From positions 62,001 to 126,000 of the forward strand of contig NC_013857.1 of assembly GCF_000010725.1 (NCBI RefSeq): a stretch of 64,000 nucleotides of DNA. Direction: 5' to 3'. The position numbers and the translations under genes were made by a program. Below are positions 26,153-35,188 of this stretch, piece after piece. The first letter of the stretch is position 1. Every line of letters starts with the position of its first letter. The notes below the pieces were generated by a model. The model saw nothing but the letters and a program-made list of their open reading frames with translations. It was not told the origin of the DNA and ran no database searches. This DNA is from Azospirillum sp. B510. Its GTDB lineage: Bacteria > Pseudomonadota > Alphaproteobacteria > Azospirillales > Azospirillaceae.

Positions 26153-26331
26153 CCACCGTTCCGATCGATTGCCGGGTGGCCTGGGCTTCGGGGCCGCGCT
26201 CCGCTTCCATCCGGTGCTGAAGGTCTTTTCGCCGGGCGATGGTGCGGAGCGCCGCTGGTGGTGCTTGGCCTGGTGTTGACCGCGCGGAGCTCAAAGTTTC
26301 AAAATAAAGTCAGCGCTCTCACCATCGGTAA

Positions 26332-26373
26332 AAAATGAAGGTGCCGTGACAACAGTCGCGGCACCTTCATTTT
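26332..26373. terminator. intrinsic terminator hairpin
   Basis: A 15-base stem (26332-26346 with 26359-26373) enclosing a small inner GAC/GTC stem, with A run before and T run after, so it could work in either direction. It lies about 180 bases after the permease gene and insulates the peptide operon. Confidence 0.8.
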
Positions 26374-26487
26374 GCAGCGCATCAAAATCATCCGCACACA
26401 TCTGTCTGTTGCTTGGTGAATACAAGGATATGGCAGCATTTTGCCTATGATATTTCAGATATAAAATAGAATGACACGATTCCTGCA

Positions 26488-26515
26488 TTGACCAAAAATA
26501 TTCAGTCGGTATAAC
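26488..26515 (+). promoter_or_regulatory. sigma-70-like promoter of the GDL-peptide operon
   Basis: TTGACC (26488-26493) and TATAAC (26510-26515) are separated by 16 bases in AT-rich DNA, about 210 bases before the first peptide gene. This leaves a long leader (about 200 bases) that could be regulatory; its GGCCGCGAC/GTCGCGGCC-like stretches near 26618-26670 can pair. Confidence 0.6.
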
Positions 26516-26613
26516 TGACCGCATATTCGCGAGCAAAAATACCATCACACACAATTTTGAAGACAGGCAGCCCGGTTGATGGCCAGCAGGCCGTTGTCCG
26601 GGGAAAGGGCTTC

Positions 26614-26673
26614 CTTTGCCGGCCGCGACAGGTCCCGCAGGGGCATTTTCCGCCCCTGCGGTCGCGGCCGGCT
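26614..26673 (+). promoter_or_regulatory. stem-loop in leader of the peptide operon
   Basis: CCGGCCGCGAC near 26618-26628 can pair with GTCGCGGCCGG near 26661-26671, and CCGCAGGGGC with GCCCCTGCGG between them (about 26634-26658), giving a nested long hairpin in the leader ahead of the first peptide gene. It could be an attenuator, a processing site or an mRNA-stability element. Confidence 0.5.
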
Positions 26674-26725
26674 GCCGCCCTCCATGGCGAAGGCCACTCT
26701 CCCTCTTTCCAGGAGTTTTCCGCTT

Positions 26726-26938
26726 ATGAGCACCGAGCCGCAGAACAACGAACTCCAGAACAAGACGTCCGTCCGCCCCTATGGCCCGGCCATGGTCGAG
26801 GCCATCTCCACCGGCGACCTCGCGACGATGAAGCAGGTCGCCGCTGCCGCCGAGGAGCATCTGGCCCGGCATGGCGACATCGCCCGGTTGCTGCCGCTGC
26901 TGAAGATCGAGATCGCCAAGGCCGAAGCCGCCGCCTGA
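26726..26938 (+). CDS. DUF1843-like GDL-motif peptide 1 (putative RiPP precursor)
   Basis: A 70-residue peptide with a polar N terminus (Asn/Gln/Glu-rich, 1-17), then YGPAMVEAISTGDLATMKQ (about 19-37) containing the GDL motif, and an Ala/Glu-rich helical end (LLKIEIAKAEAAA). It has no Cys. The layout matches the short DUF1843 family, in which YGPxxxxAIxxGDLxxMK is conserved. It stands ahead of a second copy and a radical SAM/SPASM gene. I recall a protein-family name 'GDL motif peptide-associated radical SAM/SPASM maturase', consistent with these being its substrates; that link is recalled, not checked. The ATG at 26726 follows CCAGGAGTTTTCCGCTT; longer upstream frames run through the leader hairpin. 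Confidence 0.75.
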   Translation: MSTEPQNNELQNKTSVRPYGPAMVEAISTGDLATMKQVAAAAEEHLARHGDIARLLPLLKIEIAKAEAAA

Positions 26939-26983
26939 GACCGATCAGCATCCCGTCTTCCCCCCGAACAGGAGAGTTCCGCA

Positions 26984-27181
26984 ATGTCCGAAAAGCTGCA
27001 TTTCCCGCATTACCCGATGTATATGGCGACCGTCACCGACGCCATCGCCAAGGGCGATCTCGCCCAGATGAAGACGCTACAGTCACAGGCCGAGGAGGTT
27101 CTGGCCGCTTATGGCGACGTGCCCACCGCGCTGCAGCTGCTGAAGGTCGAGATCGCCAAGGCCGAAGCCGCCGGCGGCTGA
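26984..27181 (+). CDS. DUF1843-like GDL-motif peptide 2 (paralogue of peptide 1)
   Basis: A 65-residue peptide paralogous to peptide 1. The core YMATVTDAIAKGDLAQMK (about 13-30) aligns with the first copy, as do AEEVLAAYGD and the end LLKVEIAKAEAAGG. N termini differ (HFPHYPMY here). No Cys. At the DNA level the 3' ends are nearly the same: 36 of 37 bases agree between 26897-26933 and 27137-27173, suggesting a recent duplication or gene conversion. The start ATG follows ACAGGAGAGTTCCGCA, a strong ribosome site, 45 bases after the first peptide. Likely the second substrate of the downstream radical SAM enzyme. Confidence 0.78.
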   Translation: MSEKLHFPHYPMYMATVTDAIAKGDLAQMKTLQSQAEEVLAAYGDVPTALQLLKVEIAKAEAAGG

Positions 27182-27325
27182 CCGCCGCCGATCCGCCCCG
27201 CCCGGCCGCTTTCCGGTGGCGGGGCGGGGCCTTCCGCATCATCGCCGCGTCGCGTCGCCCGCCCGCGGATCCGGCCCGCGGTCCCCGCTTGCAGACCCCG
27301 TTCGCAGACTAAGGATACCGGCATC

Positions 27326-28876
27326 ATGGACCAGCCGATACCCAGCCTCGCCCCCGATCGGTCGCCGTCCGGGACGTCGGAGGATCATGTTCCGGCCCGC
27401 TTCTGCGATGCCGAGGATTATCGCCGGCTGGTTCCCGTCCATGTGGTGTGGGAGATCACGCTCGCCTGCAATCTGAAATGCATGCATTGCGGTTCCCGCG
27501 CCGGCCGTCCCCGTCCGGACGAGCTGAGCACCGGGGAGGCGCTGGACCTCGTCGACCGGCTGGCGGCGCTCGGCACCCGCGAGATTTCGCTGATCGGCGG
27601 CGAGGCCTATCTGCGCAAGGACTGGATCGAGATCGTCCGGCGCTGCCGCGGCCACGGCATGCGCACCTCGATGCAGACCGGGGCGCGCAACCTGACCGAC
27701 GCCCGCATCGACGCCGCGGCGGAGGCCGGGCTTCAGGCGATCGGCGTGTCCATCGACGGCATGCCCGACCTGCATGACCGCGTCCGCGGCGTTCCCGGAT
27801 CCTACGAACAGGCGATCAGCGCCATGCGCCGGGCCAAGGCGCGCGGGCTGGCGGTGTCGGCCAACACCCAGATCGGCCCGGAAACCCCGGACCATCTGCC
27901 GGCGATCATGGACGCCATCATCGAGGCCGGGGCCACCCATTGGCAAATCCAGTTCACCGTCGCCATGGGCAATGCGGTGGACAATCCCGAACTGATCCTC
28001 CAGCCGCACCGGCTGATCGAGGTGATGCCGCTGCTGGCCCGGCTCTACCGCGAGGGGGTGGATCGCGGGCTGTTGATGGTGATGGGCAACAATGTCGGCT
28101 ATTACGGGCCGTACGAGCGGCTGTGGCGCGGCTTCGGCGACGATTCGCAGCATTGGAGCGGCTGTTCGGCCGGACAGACCGGCATCGGCATCGAGGCCGA
28201 CGGCACGATCAAGGGCTGCCCGTCGCTGGCGACCTCGCTCTACGCCTCCGGCAATGTCCGCGATATGACGCTGGAGGACATCTGGCGCCTGTCCGACCGC
28301 ATGGCCTTCGCCCGCACCCGCTCCGTCGACGAGCTGTGGGGCTATTGCCGCACCTGCTATTACGCCGACGCCTGCCGCGCCGGCTGCACCTGGACGTCGG
28401 AATCGCTGCTCGGCAAGCGCGGCAACAACCCCTATTGCCATTACCGGGTGCTCGACCTCGCCAAGCATGGCCTGCGCGAGCGGGTGGTGAAGATCAAGGA
28501 CGCCCCCAAGGAGGCGTTCGCCATCGGCGAATTCGCCCTGATCACCGAACCGATTCCCGGCGCGGACTCCCCCGGCCTGCCCGAGCGCGACCCCGCCAAG
28601 GTGCATCGCCACAGCCACGAACGCTCCGCCGAGGGCGGCGTGGTGCCGCCCAGCCTGACGCTCTGCCGCGCCTGCAACCAGTATATCTGGCCGCATGAGA
28701 CCGAATGCCCCCATTGCGGCGCCGATGTCGCGGCGGCGGCGGCCCGGCACGACATCGACAGCGCCCGGCGCCGCGCCCTGATCCGCGAGACCCAGCGCCT
28801 GCTGGACGAGGCGCGGGCGGCGAGGCGGGAGGGCGCGACGACGGGCGTGGCGCCGGCAGGCGGGCCCGCGTCCTGA
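27326..28876 (+). CDS. radical SAM/SPASM peptide maturase with C-terminal zinc ribbon
   Basis: A 516-residue enzyme. The SAM-cluster motif CNLKCMHC (Cys48, 52, 55) follows EITLA, and LIGGEAYL (about 89-96) is the GGE motif that binds SAM. A SPASM domain for auxiliary iron-sulfur clusters is indicated by Cys280, 298, 341, 344, 350, 354 and 371 (GCPSLATS; CRTCYYADACRAGC). After a linker, Cys447/450 and Cys461/464 (CRAC, CPHC) form a zinc-ribbon-like module and the tail is Ala/Arg-rich helix. Such enzymes install carbon-carbon, thioether or epimerised residues in ribosomal peptides. It lies 144 bases behind two GDL peptides, its probable substrates. Start ATG after TAAGGATACCGGCATC. No protease or exporter gene is adjacent. 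Confidence 0.88.
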   Translation: MDQPIPSLAPDRSPSGTSEDHVPARFCDAEDYRRLVPVHVVWEITLACNLKCMHCGSRAGRPRPDELSTGEALDLVDRLAALGTREISLIGGEAYLRKDWIEIVRRCRGHGMRTSMQTGARNLTDARIDAAAEAGLQAIGVSIDGMPDLHDRVRGVPGSYEQAISAMRRAKARGLAVSANTQIGPETPDHLPAIMDAIIEAGATHWQIQFTVAMGNAVDNPELILQPHRLIEVMPLLARLYREGVDRGLLMVMGNNVGYYGPYERLWRGFGDDSQHWSGCSAGQTGIGIEADGTIKGCPSLATSLYASGNVRDMTLEDIWRLSDRMAFARTRSVDELWGYCRTCYYADACRAGCTWTSESLLGKRGNNPYCHYRVLDLAKHGLRERVVKIKDAPKEAFAIGEFALITEPIPGADSPGLPERDPAKVHRHSHERSAEGGVVPPSLTLCRACNQYIWPHETECPHCGADVAAAAARHDIDSARRRALIRETQRLLDEARAARREGATTGVAPAGGPAS

Positions 28877-29005
28877 TTGAGCCGCCCCGATGGAGCCGCC
28901 CGGACGGCGGAAACCGGACGGCCAATCGGGCGCATCCCGCGTAGAGGATTGAACGGGCGTGGCTTCCCCGCTCCGAAAACCGTTCCCCGACCATGACCCA
29001 GACCG

Positions 29006-29034
29006 TTGACAACATGCCCGGGCCTGGGTGCAAT
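29006..29034 (+). promoter_or_regulatory. candidate promoter of potFGHI
   Basis: TTGACA (29006-29011), 17 bases, then TGCAAT (29029-29034), about 75 bases before the potF start. A perfect -35 and a fair -10. Confidence 0.5.
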
Positions 29035-29108
29035 AGCGCCCGCGAGCCGGGTTAAGCCGTCGGGATGCGGCGCCGCCCGCAACACTCACGAACAGGTCGG
29101 GGCAAATC

Positions 29109-30206
29109 ATGAAAAAACTCGCTCTCAGCCTCATCGGCGCGGTCGCGGCGGTCGCCATCGCCGGCCCGGCGATGGCCCAGGCCAAGAAGCCGGTCAACAT
29201 CTACATCTGGAACGACTATCTGGGTGAAACGACCCTCGCCGACTTCACCAAGGCCACCGGCGCTGAGACGAAGGTCGACCTGTATGACAGCCTGGAGCTG
29301 CTGGAGCAGAAGGTGCTCGTCGGCAAGTCCGGCTATGACGTGATCGTGCCGACCGCCGAGCCGACCCTGTCCCGCCTGATCCAGGCCAAGGTGGTGGGTC
29401 CGCTCGACAAGTCGAAGATCCCCAACTACAAGAACATCGACCCGAAGGTCCTGAAGCTGCTGGAGAATTCCGATCCCGGCAACAAGTACGCCGTGCCCTA
29501 TCTCGGCGGGACCGTCGGCATCGCCATCATCCCGGAAAAGATCAAGGCCGTCGCCCCCGACGTGGCGCTCGACAGCTGGGACCTGATCTTCAAGCCGGAG
29601 GTGGCGAAGAAGGTCGCGGCCTGCGGCATCACCGTGATGGATTCGGCAATCGACGTCATCCCGTCGGTGCTGAACTATCTCGGCCTCGACCCGAACTCCG
29701 AGAAGAAGGAGGATCTGGACAAGGTCGAGAAGACGCTGATGGCGGTCCGCCCCTACATCAAGCGTTTCGTCACCGGTGAGAACATCAACATCCTGGCCGG
29801 TGGCGACGCCTGCGTCGTCATGGCCTACAACGGCGACGCCATCCAGGGTGCCGCCCGCGCCGCCGAGGCCAAGAGCGCCAAGGTCGACTACATCACGCCG
29901 AAGGAAGGCGTGCAGGTGTGGTGGGACACGCTGGCGGTTCCGGCCGACGCGCCGAACAAGGACGGCGCCTACGAGTACATCAATTTCGTGCTCGACCCGG
30001 CCAACATGGCGAACATCTCCAACAAGGTCAGCTACGCCAACGCCGTGCCGGCCTCGCTGCCGATGGTCTCCGACGACATCAAGTCGAATCCCGGCATCTT
30101 CCTGCCGGCCGACAGCAAGCTGAAGCTGTTCTCGCTGAAGCAGATCAAGCAGGCCACCGACCGCGCCCGCACCCGCGTGTGGACCAAGGTCAAGACCGGC
30201 AAGTAA
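29109..30206 (+). CDS. potF: putrescine/spermidine ABC transporter substrate-binding protein
   Basis: A 365-residue periplasmic protein. A Sec signal peptide covers 1-23 (IGAVAAVAIAGPAMAQA). The mature chain starts VNIYIWNDYLGETTLADF and continues with ETKVDLYDSLELLEQKVLVGKSGYDVIVPT, typical of PotF/PotD, including the aromatic WNDY and the polyamine-site aspartates. LDPANMANISNKVSYANAVP is the C-terminal family signature. It delivers putrescine or spermidine to PotHI. First gene of the pot operon; a long stem-loop follows its stop, as often seen where the binding protein must be made in excess. Confidence 0.93.
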   Translation: MKKLALSLIGAVAAVAIAGPAMAQAKKPVNIYIWNDYLGETTLADFTKATGAETKVDLYDSLELLEQKVLVGKSGYDVIVPTAEPTLSRLIQAKVVGPLDKSKIPNYKNIDPKVLKLLENSDPGNKYAVPYLGGTVGIAIIPEKIKAVAPDVALDSWDLIFKPEVAKKVAACGITVMDSAIDVIPSVLNYLGLDPNSEKKEDLDKVEKTLMAVRPYIKRFVTGENINILAGGDACVVMAYNGDAIQGAARAAEAKSAKVDYITPKEGVQVWWDTLAVPADAPNKDGAYEYINFVLDPANMANISNKVSYANAVPASLPMVSDDIKSNPGIFLPADSKLKLFSLKQIKQATDRARTRVWTKVKTGK

Positions 30207-30257
30207 GCCGTCCATAGAGGCGCCGATCTTGAGGCGTCGATCTTGAAGCTTCGGCCC

Positions 30258-30295
30258 GCCCCGGCCGGTCCCCAGCGATGGGGAGCGGCCGGGGC
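30258..30295 (+). promoter_or_regulatory. potF-potG intergenic stem-loop
   Basis: A 16-base stem with one mismatch (30258-30273 with 30280-30295) and a 6-base loop in the 112-base gap. Probably an attenuating or mRNA-stabilising hairpin that keeps potF expression above potGHI. A 14-base near-repeat (CGATCTTGA, twice) precedes it. Confidence 0.65.
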
Positions 30296-30318
30296 ATCGT
30301 CTTGAAAGAGGATACCGG

Positions 30319-31478
<1,160 letters not shown>

Positions 31479-31482
<4 letters not shown>

Positions 31483-32423
31483 GGACGGTCGTCGCCATCC
31501 TCGTTTCCGGCCTCAGCCGGATCGGGCTGTGGGGTCGCGGCGTGGTCGTCGCCGTCCCCTATCTGTGGCTGATGCTGTTCTTCCTGGTGCCCTTCCTGAT
31601 CGTCTTCGGCATCAGCTTCTCCGAATCGATCATCGCCCAGCCGCCCTATTCCTCGCTGGTCGACTGGCTGCGGGACGAGGACGCCGGCACCTCCAAGCTG
31701 CAAATCCTGCTGAACATCAGCAATTATTTCCGGCTGGGCGGCGATGATCTCTACATCCTCGCCTACCTGAACTCGCTGCGGATCGCGGCGGTCACCACGC
31801 TGCTGTGCCTGGCCATCGGCTATCCCATGGCCTATGCCATCGCCAAGGCCGATCCGGCGCGGCGCGGGCCGTTGATGATGCTGGTGATCCTGCCCTTCTG
31901 GACCAGCTTCCTGATCCGCATCTATGCCTGGATCGGCATTCTCAAGGGCAATGGCGTCATCAGCAACCTGCTGGAATGGATCGGCCTGACCAGCGGCCCG
32001 GTCGAGATCCTCTATTCCGACTGGGCGGTCTATATCGGCATGACCTATTGCTATCTGCCCTTCATGGTTCTGCCGCTCTACTCCACCCTGGAGAAGATGG
32101 ACCCGACATTGCTGGAGGCGGCGGCGGATCTCGGCTGCCGTCCGTTCAAATCCTTCCTGGCGGTGACGCTGCCGCTGTCGCTGCCCGGCATCATCGCCGG
32201 CTCGCTGCTGGTCTTCATCCCGGCGGTGGGCGAGTTCGTGACGCCGGAACTGTTGGGCGGCCCCGATACGCTGATGATCGGCCGCGTGCTGTGGAACGAG
32301 TTCTTCGCCAACCGTGACTGGCCGGTGGCCTCGGCGGTGGCGATCGCGCTGCTTCTGGTCCTGGTGATCCCGATCATGATCTTCCAGCATGTGCAGGGCA
32401 AAGAGGCGGAGGCCGGACGATGA
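31479..32423 (+). CDS. potH: polyamine ABC transporter permease 1
   Basis: A 314-residue inner-membrane protein with about six transmembrane segments, the first at VVVAVPYLWLMLFFLVPFLIVFG. The ATPase-contact EAA loop is LLEAAADLGCRPFKSFLAVTLPLSLPGI. FWTSFLIRIYAWIGIL and TYCYLPFMVLPLY are characteristic of PotB/PotH. It forms the channel with PotI. It overlaps potG and potI by four bases each (ATGA), so the three are translated together. Confidence 0.94.
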
Positions 32424-33253
32424 AACGGGTCGGATTCCTGTCCTGGGCGCTGCTGTTCGGCTATGCCTTCCTCTATGTCCCCATCGTGCTGCTGGTCGTC
32501 TTCAGCTTCAACGAGTCGCGGCTGGTCACGGTGTGGAGCGGCTTTTCGACCAAATGGTATGCCGAGCTGATCCACAACGAGGCGCTGCTGGCGGCGGCTC
32601 TCCTGTCCTTCCAGGTGGCGGCGGTGTCGGCGACGCTGTCGGTGCTGCTCGGCACCTGCGCCGGGCTGGCGCTGACCCGGTTCGGCCGCTTCCGCGGCCG
32701 CACCCTGTTCGGCGGCATGATCACCGCGCCGCTGGTCATGCCGGAGGTCATCACCGGCCTGTCGCTCCTGCTGCTGTTCGTGGCGATGGAGCAATGGCTG
32801 GGCTGGCCCGACGGCCGTGGCGTCACCACCATCACCATCGCCCACACCACCTTCACCATGTCCTATGTCGCGGTGGTCATCCAGTCGCGGCTGGCCGGCA
32901 TGGACGGCAGCCTGGAGGAGGCGGCGATGGATCTGGGCGCCCGTCCGGCCAAGGTGTTCTTCGTCATCACCCTGCCGCTGATCGCCCCGGCGCTGGTCGC
33001 CGGCTGGCTGCTGGCCTTCACCCTGTCGCTGGACGACGTGGTGGTGGCGAGCTTCGTCTCCGGCCCCGGCTCGACGACGCTGCCGATGGTGATCTTCTCC
33101 AGCGTGAAGTTCGGCATCAGCCCGCAGATCAACGCGCTGGCGACCCTGATGGTGCTGGTGGTGGCGACCGGCATCTTCGTCGCCAGCATCGTCATGGCCA
33201 GGCAGGAGCGTCAGCGCAAACGCGACGAGCAGATGGCGATCCAGAACGGTTGA
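32420..33253 (+). CDS. potI: polyamine ABC transporter permease 2
   Basis: A 277-residue inner-membrane protein with about six transmembrane segments (YAFLYVPIVLLVVFSFNES first). The EAA loop is LEEAAMDLGARPAKVFFVITLPLIAPAL, followed by LLAFTLSLDDVVVASFVSGPGSTTLPM, the PotC/PotI signature. Partner of PotH. Last gene of the operon; a 13-base hairpin with a 9-base loop follows at 33275. Confidence 0.94.
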   Translation: MKRVGFLSWALLFGYAFLYVPIVLLVVFSFNESRLVTVWSGFSTKWYAELIHNEALLAAALLSFQVAAVSATLSVLLGTCAGLALTRFGRFRGRTLFGGMITAPLVMPEVITGLSLLLLFVAMEQWLGWPDGRGVTTITIAHTTFTMSYVAVVIQSRLAGMDGSLEEAAMDLGARPAKVFFVITLPLIAPALVAGWLLAFTLSLDDVVVASFVSGPGSTTLPMVIFSSVKFGISPQINALATLMVLVVATGIFVASIVMARQERQRKRDEQMAIQNG

Positions 33254-33789
33254 AGACCGGCTGACCGGGACATCGCGGGCCGGCCTGAAATGGAAACAGG
33301 CCGGTCCGCCCATGTCCGGTGCGACTTATGCGCCCGCGCTTGGCAGACCTGTGCCGCCGCAGATGGCAATTGCCCGTTTCTTTTGCTATGGTGAGGCCAT
33401 CGTCAACAGCGAAAGAGGCCGTGCCATGCGCGCGCTCCTGTGGTTCCCCTTGTTGAGGCTCGGATTCTTCAGTCCCGTTTCCACTGCCTATTCGACCAAC
33501 CGTACGGTCACCGCCCGCCGCGCCCTGCGCCCGCCGTCCGGCCGCTGACCGGACCGCATGCCGGCCTCCTCTTCCGGCATGTCGACGCGAAGCATCGTCG
33601 CGTCCCTTTCAAAAGTTCCTCTGCCATAAGGCCAAGTCCCCGCTGCGGTGGACGCGATTGCCAAACGCGCGCTCCCGTGGTTAGGGTGGGTTGGGATGGA
33701 AAATGTCCCGATCCCAAGCGATCGCATCGGCTTTCCGTGCTGCGGCCGTGACGGGCCGGGAACTTTGAGAATTCAAGAGGGATTGACGC
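33254..33789. other. intergenic region between potI and aguA
   Basis: About 540 bases. It holds the hairpin at 33275 and, further right, a 40-codon open frame from ATG 33426 (after GAAAGAGGCC) that encodes an Arg-containing hydrophobic peptide; I cannot tell whether it is translated. No other gene seen. An aguA promoter is expected here but not clear. Confidence 0.5.
33275..33309 (+). terminator. terminator-like hairpin after potI
   Basis: 13-base arms (33275-33287 and 33297-33309, one G-T pair) around AAATGGAAA, 22 bases after the potI stop. There is no T run. Confidence 0.55.
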
Positions 33790-34821
33790 ATGACGACACC
33801 GAACGCCCCGATGCCGACGGGTCAAGGCTTCCACATGCCCGGTGAATGGGCGCGCCACAGCGGTTGCTGGATGGCGTGGCCGTGCCGGCCGGAAACCTGG
33901 CCGGAGGGTGCTTTCGACGCCGCATGCGACGCCTATGCCGAGGTCGCGCAAGCCATCGCCCGTTTCGAACCGGTGACGATGGTGTGCGACCCGGCCGACG
34001 TGGCCGAGGCCTCGCTGGCCTGCGGCCCCGGCATCCAGATATTGCCGCTGCCGATCAGCGATTCCTGGATCCGCGACACCGGCCCCAGCTTCGTCGTCGA
34101 CGGCAAGGGCGGGCTGGCCGGGGTCCATTGGGGCTTCAACGCCTGGGGTGGCAATTATGACGGCTGCGAGAAGGATCAACAGGTCGGCCGCCTGATCCTC
34201 GACCATCTGAAGCTTCCCCGCTTCGCCGCTCCCCTGGTGATGGAGGGCGGATCCTTCCATGTCGACGGGGAAGGGACGCTGATCACCACCGAACAATGCC
34301 TGCTGAACCCCAACCGAAATCCCGGCCTGACGCGGGAGGAGATCGAGCGGACCCTGAAAGACCATCTCGGGGTCGAGACGGTGATCTGGCTGGGGCAGGG
34401 CTATCAGGACGATGAAACCGACGGCCATATCGACGAGATCGCGCTGTTCGTGCGTCCCGGCGTGGTGATGGCGATCACCACCGACGATCCGGGCGATCCC
34501 AATTTCAAGATCTTCCAGGACAATCTCGACCGGCTGAAGCGCGCCCGCGATGCGAAGGGCCGCGAGTTGGAGGTCATTCCGGTCCAGCAGCCCGCCCGCC
34601 GCGACCTGAACGGGGTGCGCCTGACCCTGTCCTACACCAATCTCTACATCGCCAACGGTGGCATCGTGATGCCGGCCTTCGAGGATCCGGCCGACGACGA
34701 GGCCTTCCGCGTGGTGCGCAAGGCCTTCCCCGACCGCGAGGTCGTGCAGATCGCCGCGCTGGACATCGTGCGCGGCGGCGGCGGCATCCACTGCATCACC
34801 CAGCAGCAGCCGCTTCCCTGA
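33790..34821 (+). CDS. aguA: agmatine deiminase
   Basis: A 343-residue guanidine-modifying enzyme that hydrolyses agmatine to N-carbamoylputrescine and ammonia. The family motifs are present: PGEWARHSGCWMAWP near the start, ISDSWIRDTGPSFVV (Asp ligands), WGFNAWGGNY, VMEGGSFHVDGEGT, QDDETDGHIDEIALFV (catalytic His) and GGGGIHCITQQQP with nucleophile Cys335. Length fits. N-carbamoylputrescine amidohydrolase (AguB) is not adjacent. With the pot importer upstream it links arginine decarboxylation products to the putrescine pool. Confidence 0.94.
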   Translation: MTTPNAPMPTGQGFHMPGEWARHSGCWMAWPCRPETWPEGAFDAACDAYAEVAQAIARFEPVTMVCDPADVAEASLACGPGIQILPLPISDSWIRDTGPSFVVDGKGGLAGVHWGFNAWGGNYDGCEKDQQVGRLILDHLKLPRFAAPLVMEGGSFHVDGEGTLITTEQCLLNPNRNPGLTREEIERTLKDHLGVETVIWLGQGYQDDETDGHIDEIALFVRPGVVMAITTDDPGDPNFKIFQDNLDRLKRARDAKGRELEVIPVQQPARRDLNGVRLTLSYTNLYIANGGIVMPAFEDPADDEAFRVVRKAFPDREVVQIAALDIVRGGGGIHCITQQQPLP

Positions 34822-35188
34822 CCGGCATCGGTCCCGACGCCTTCGGACCGGGTGGGTCCGGGGCGGGCGATTCCGGAGGGTCAGGGTTTGATCTGACGCA
34901 ATGCCGCAACGCGGCAAAGGGGACTATGCTGAGGGCTGGTGGTCGATCTGGTTGACGTATTGTCCTCCACCCCGATGGCGCCGCTCCCGGTCGAGACATC
35001 CCCAGAGGACTTATCCCCCCGAGGAAAATCCCTCGCGGGAAATCCCCTGAGAAAAATCCAAGGGAGCATCCCGGCGCCCCTTCCCCCGCTTGCCGGGGGA
35101 AGGTCGGGTGGGGGAGGATTTGCCTGACGATGCCGTGACTGCGGCCATCCTGCACGGTTCCCATTCCGCCCGCCCGGCTGGAGTGACC
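34822..35188. other. intergenic region before the N-ATPase operon
   Basis: 367 bases with no gene. It contains a short hairpin after aguA (CGGTCC 34829-34834 / GGACCG 34845-34850), and the C/G palindrome at 35079. No clear promoter for the ATPase operon could be named; TTGACG near 34951 is a weak candidate. Confidence 0.5.
35079..35118. repeat. GGGGGAAGG-core palindromic element
   Basis: 10-base arms (35079-35088 and 35094-35103) around 5 bases, followed by GTGGGGGAGG. One of the related hairpins of this window, here just upstream of atpD. Confidence 0.65.

Larger units (their letters stand above)
26153..26725. other. long intergenic region, AT-rich in its middle
   Basis: No convincing gene. 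The stretch 26285-26560 is strikingly AT-rich for this genome (21 of 60 bases at 26461-26520 are G/C). It holds a terminator at 26332 and a strong promoter candidate at 26488 for the peptide operon. Confidence 0.7.

Noticed and set aside
26153..26725. AT-rich stretch considered as the remnant of an insertion element or attachment site
   Set aside because: No transposase or integrase fragment, no direct repeats at its edges; promoter and terminator explain the composition.
33426..33548. 40-codon frame with GAAAGAGGCC upstream and several Arg codons, before aguA
   Set aside because: Could be a leader peptide, but Arg is frequent by chance at this GC content, there is no terminator/antiterminator pair visible and it ends about 240 bases before aguA.
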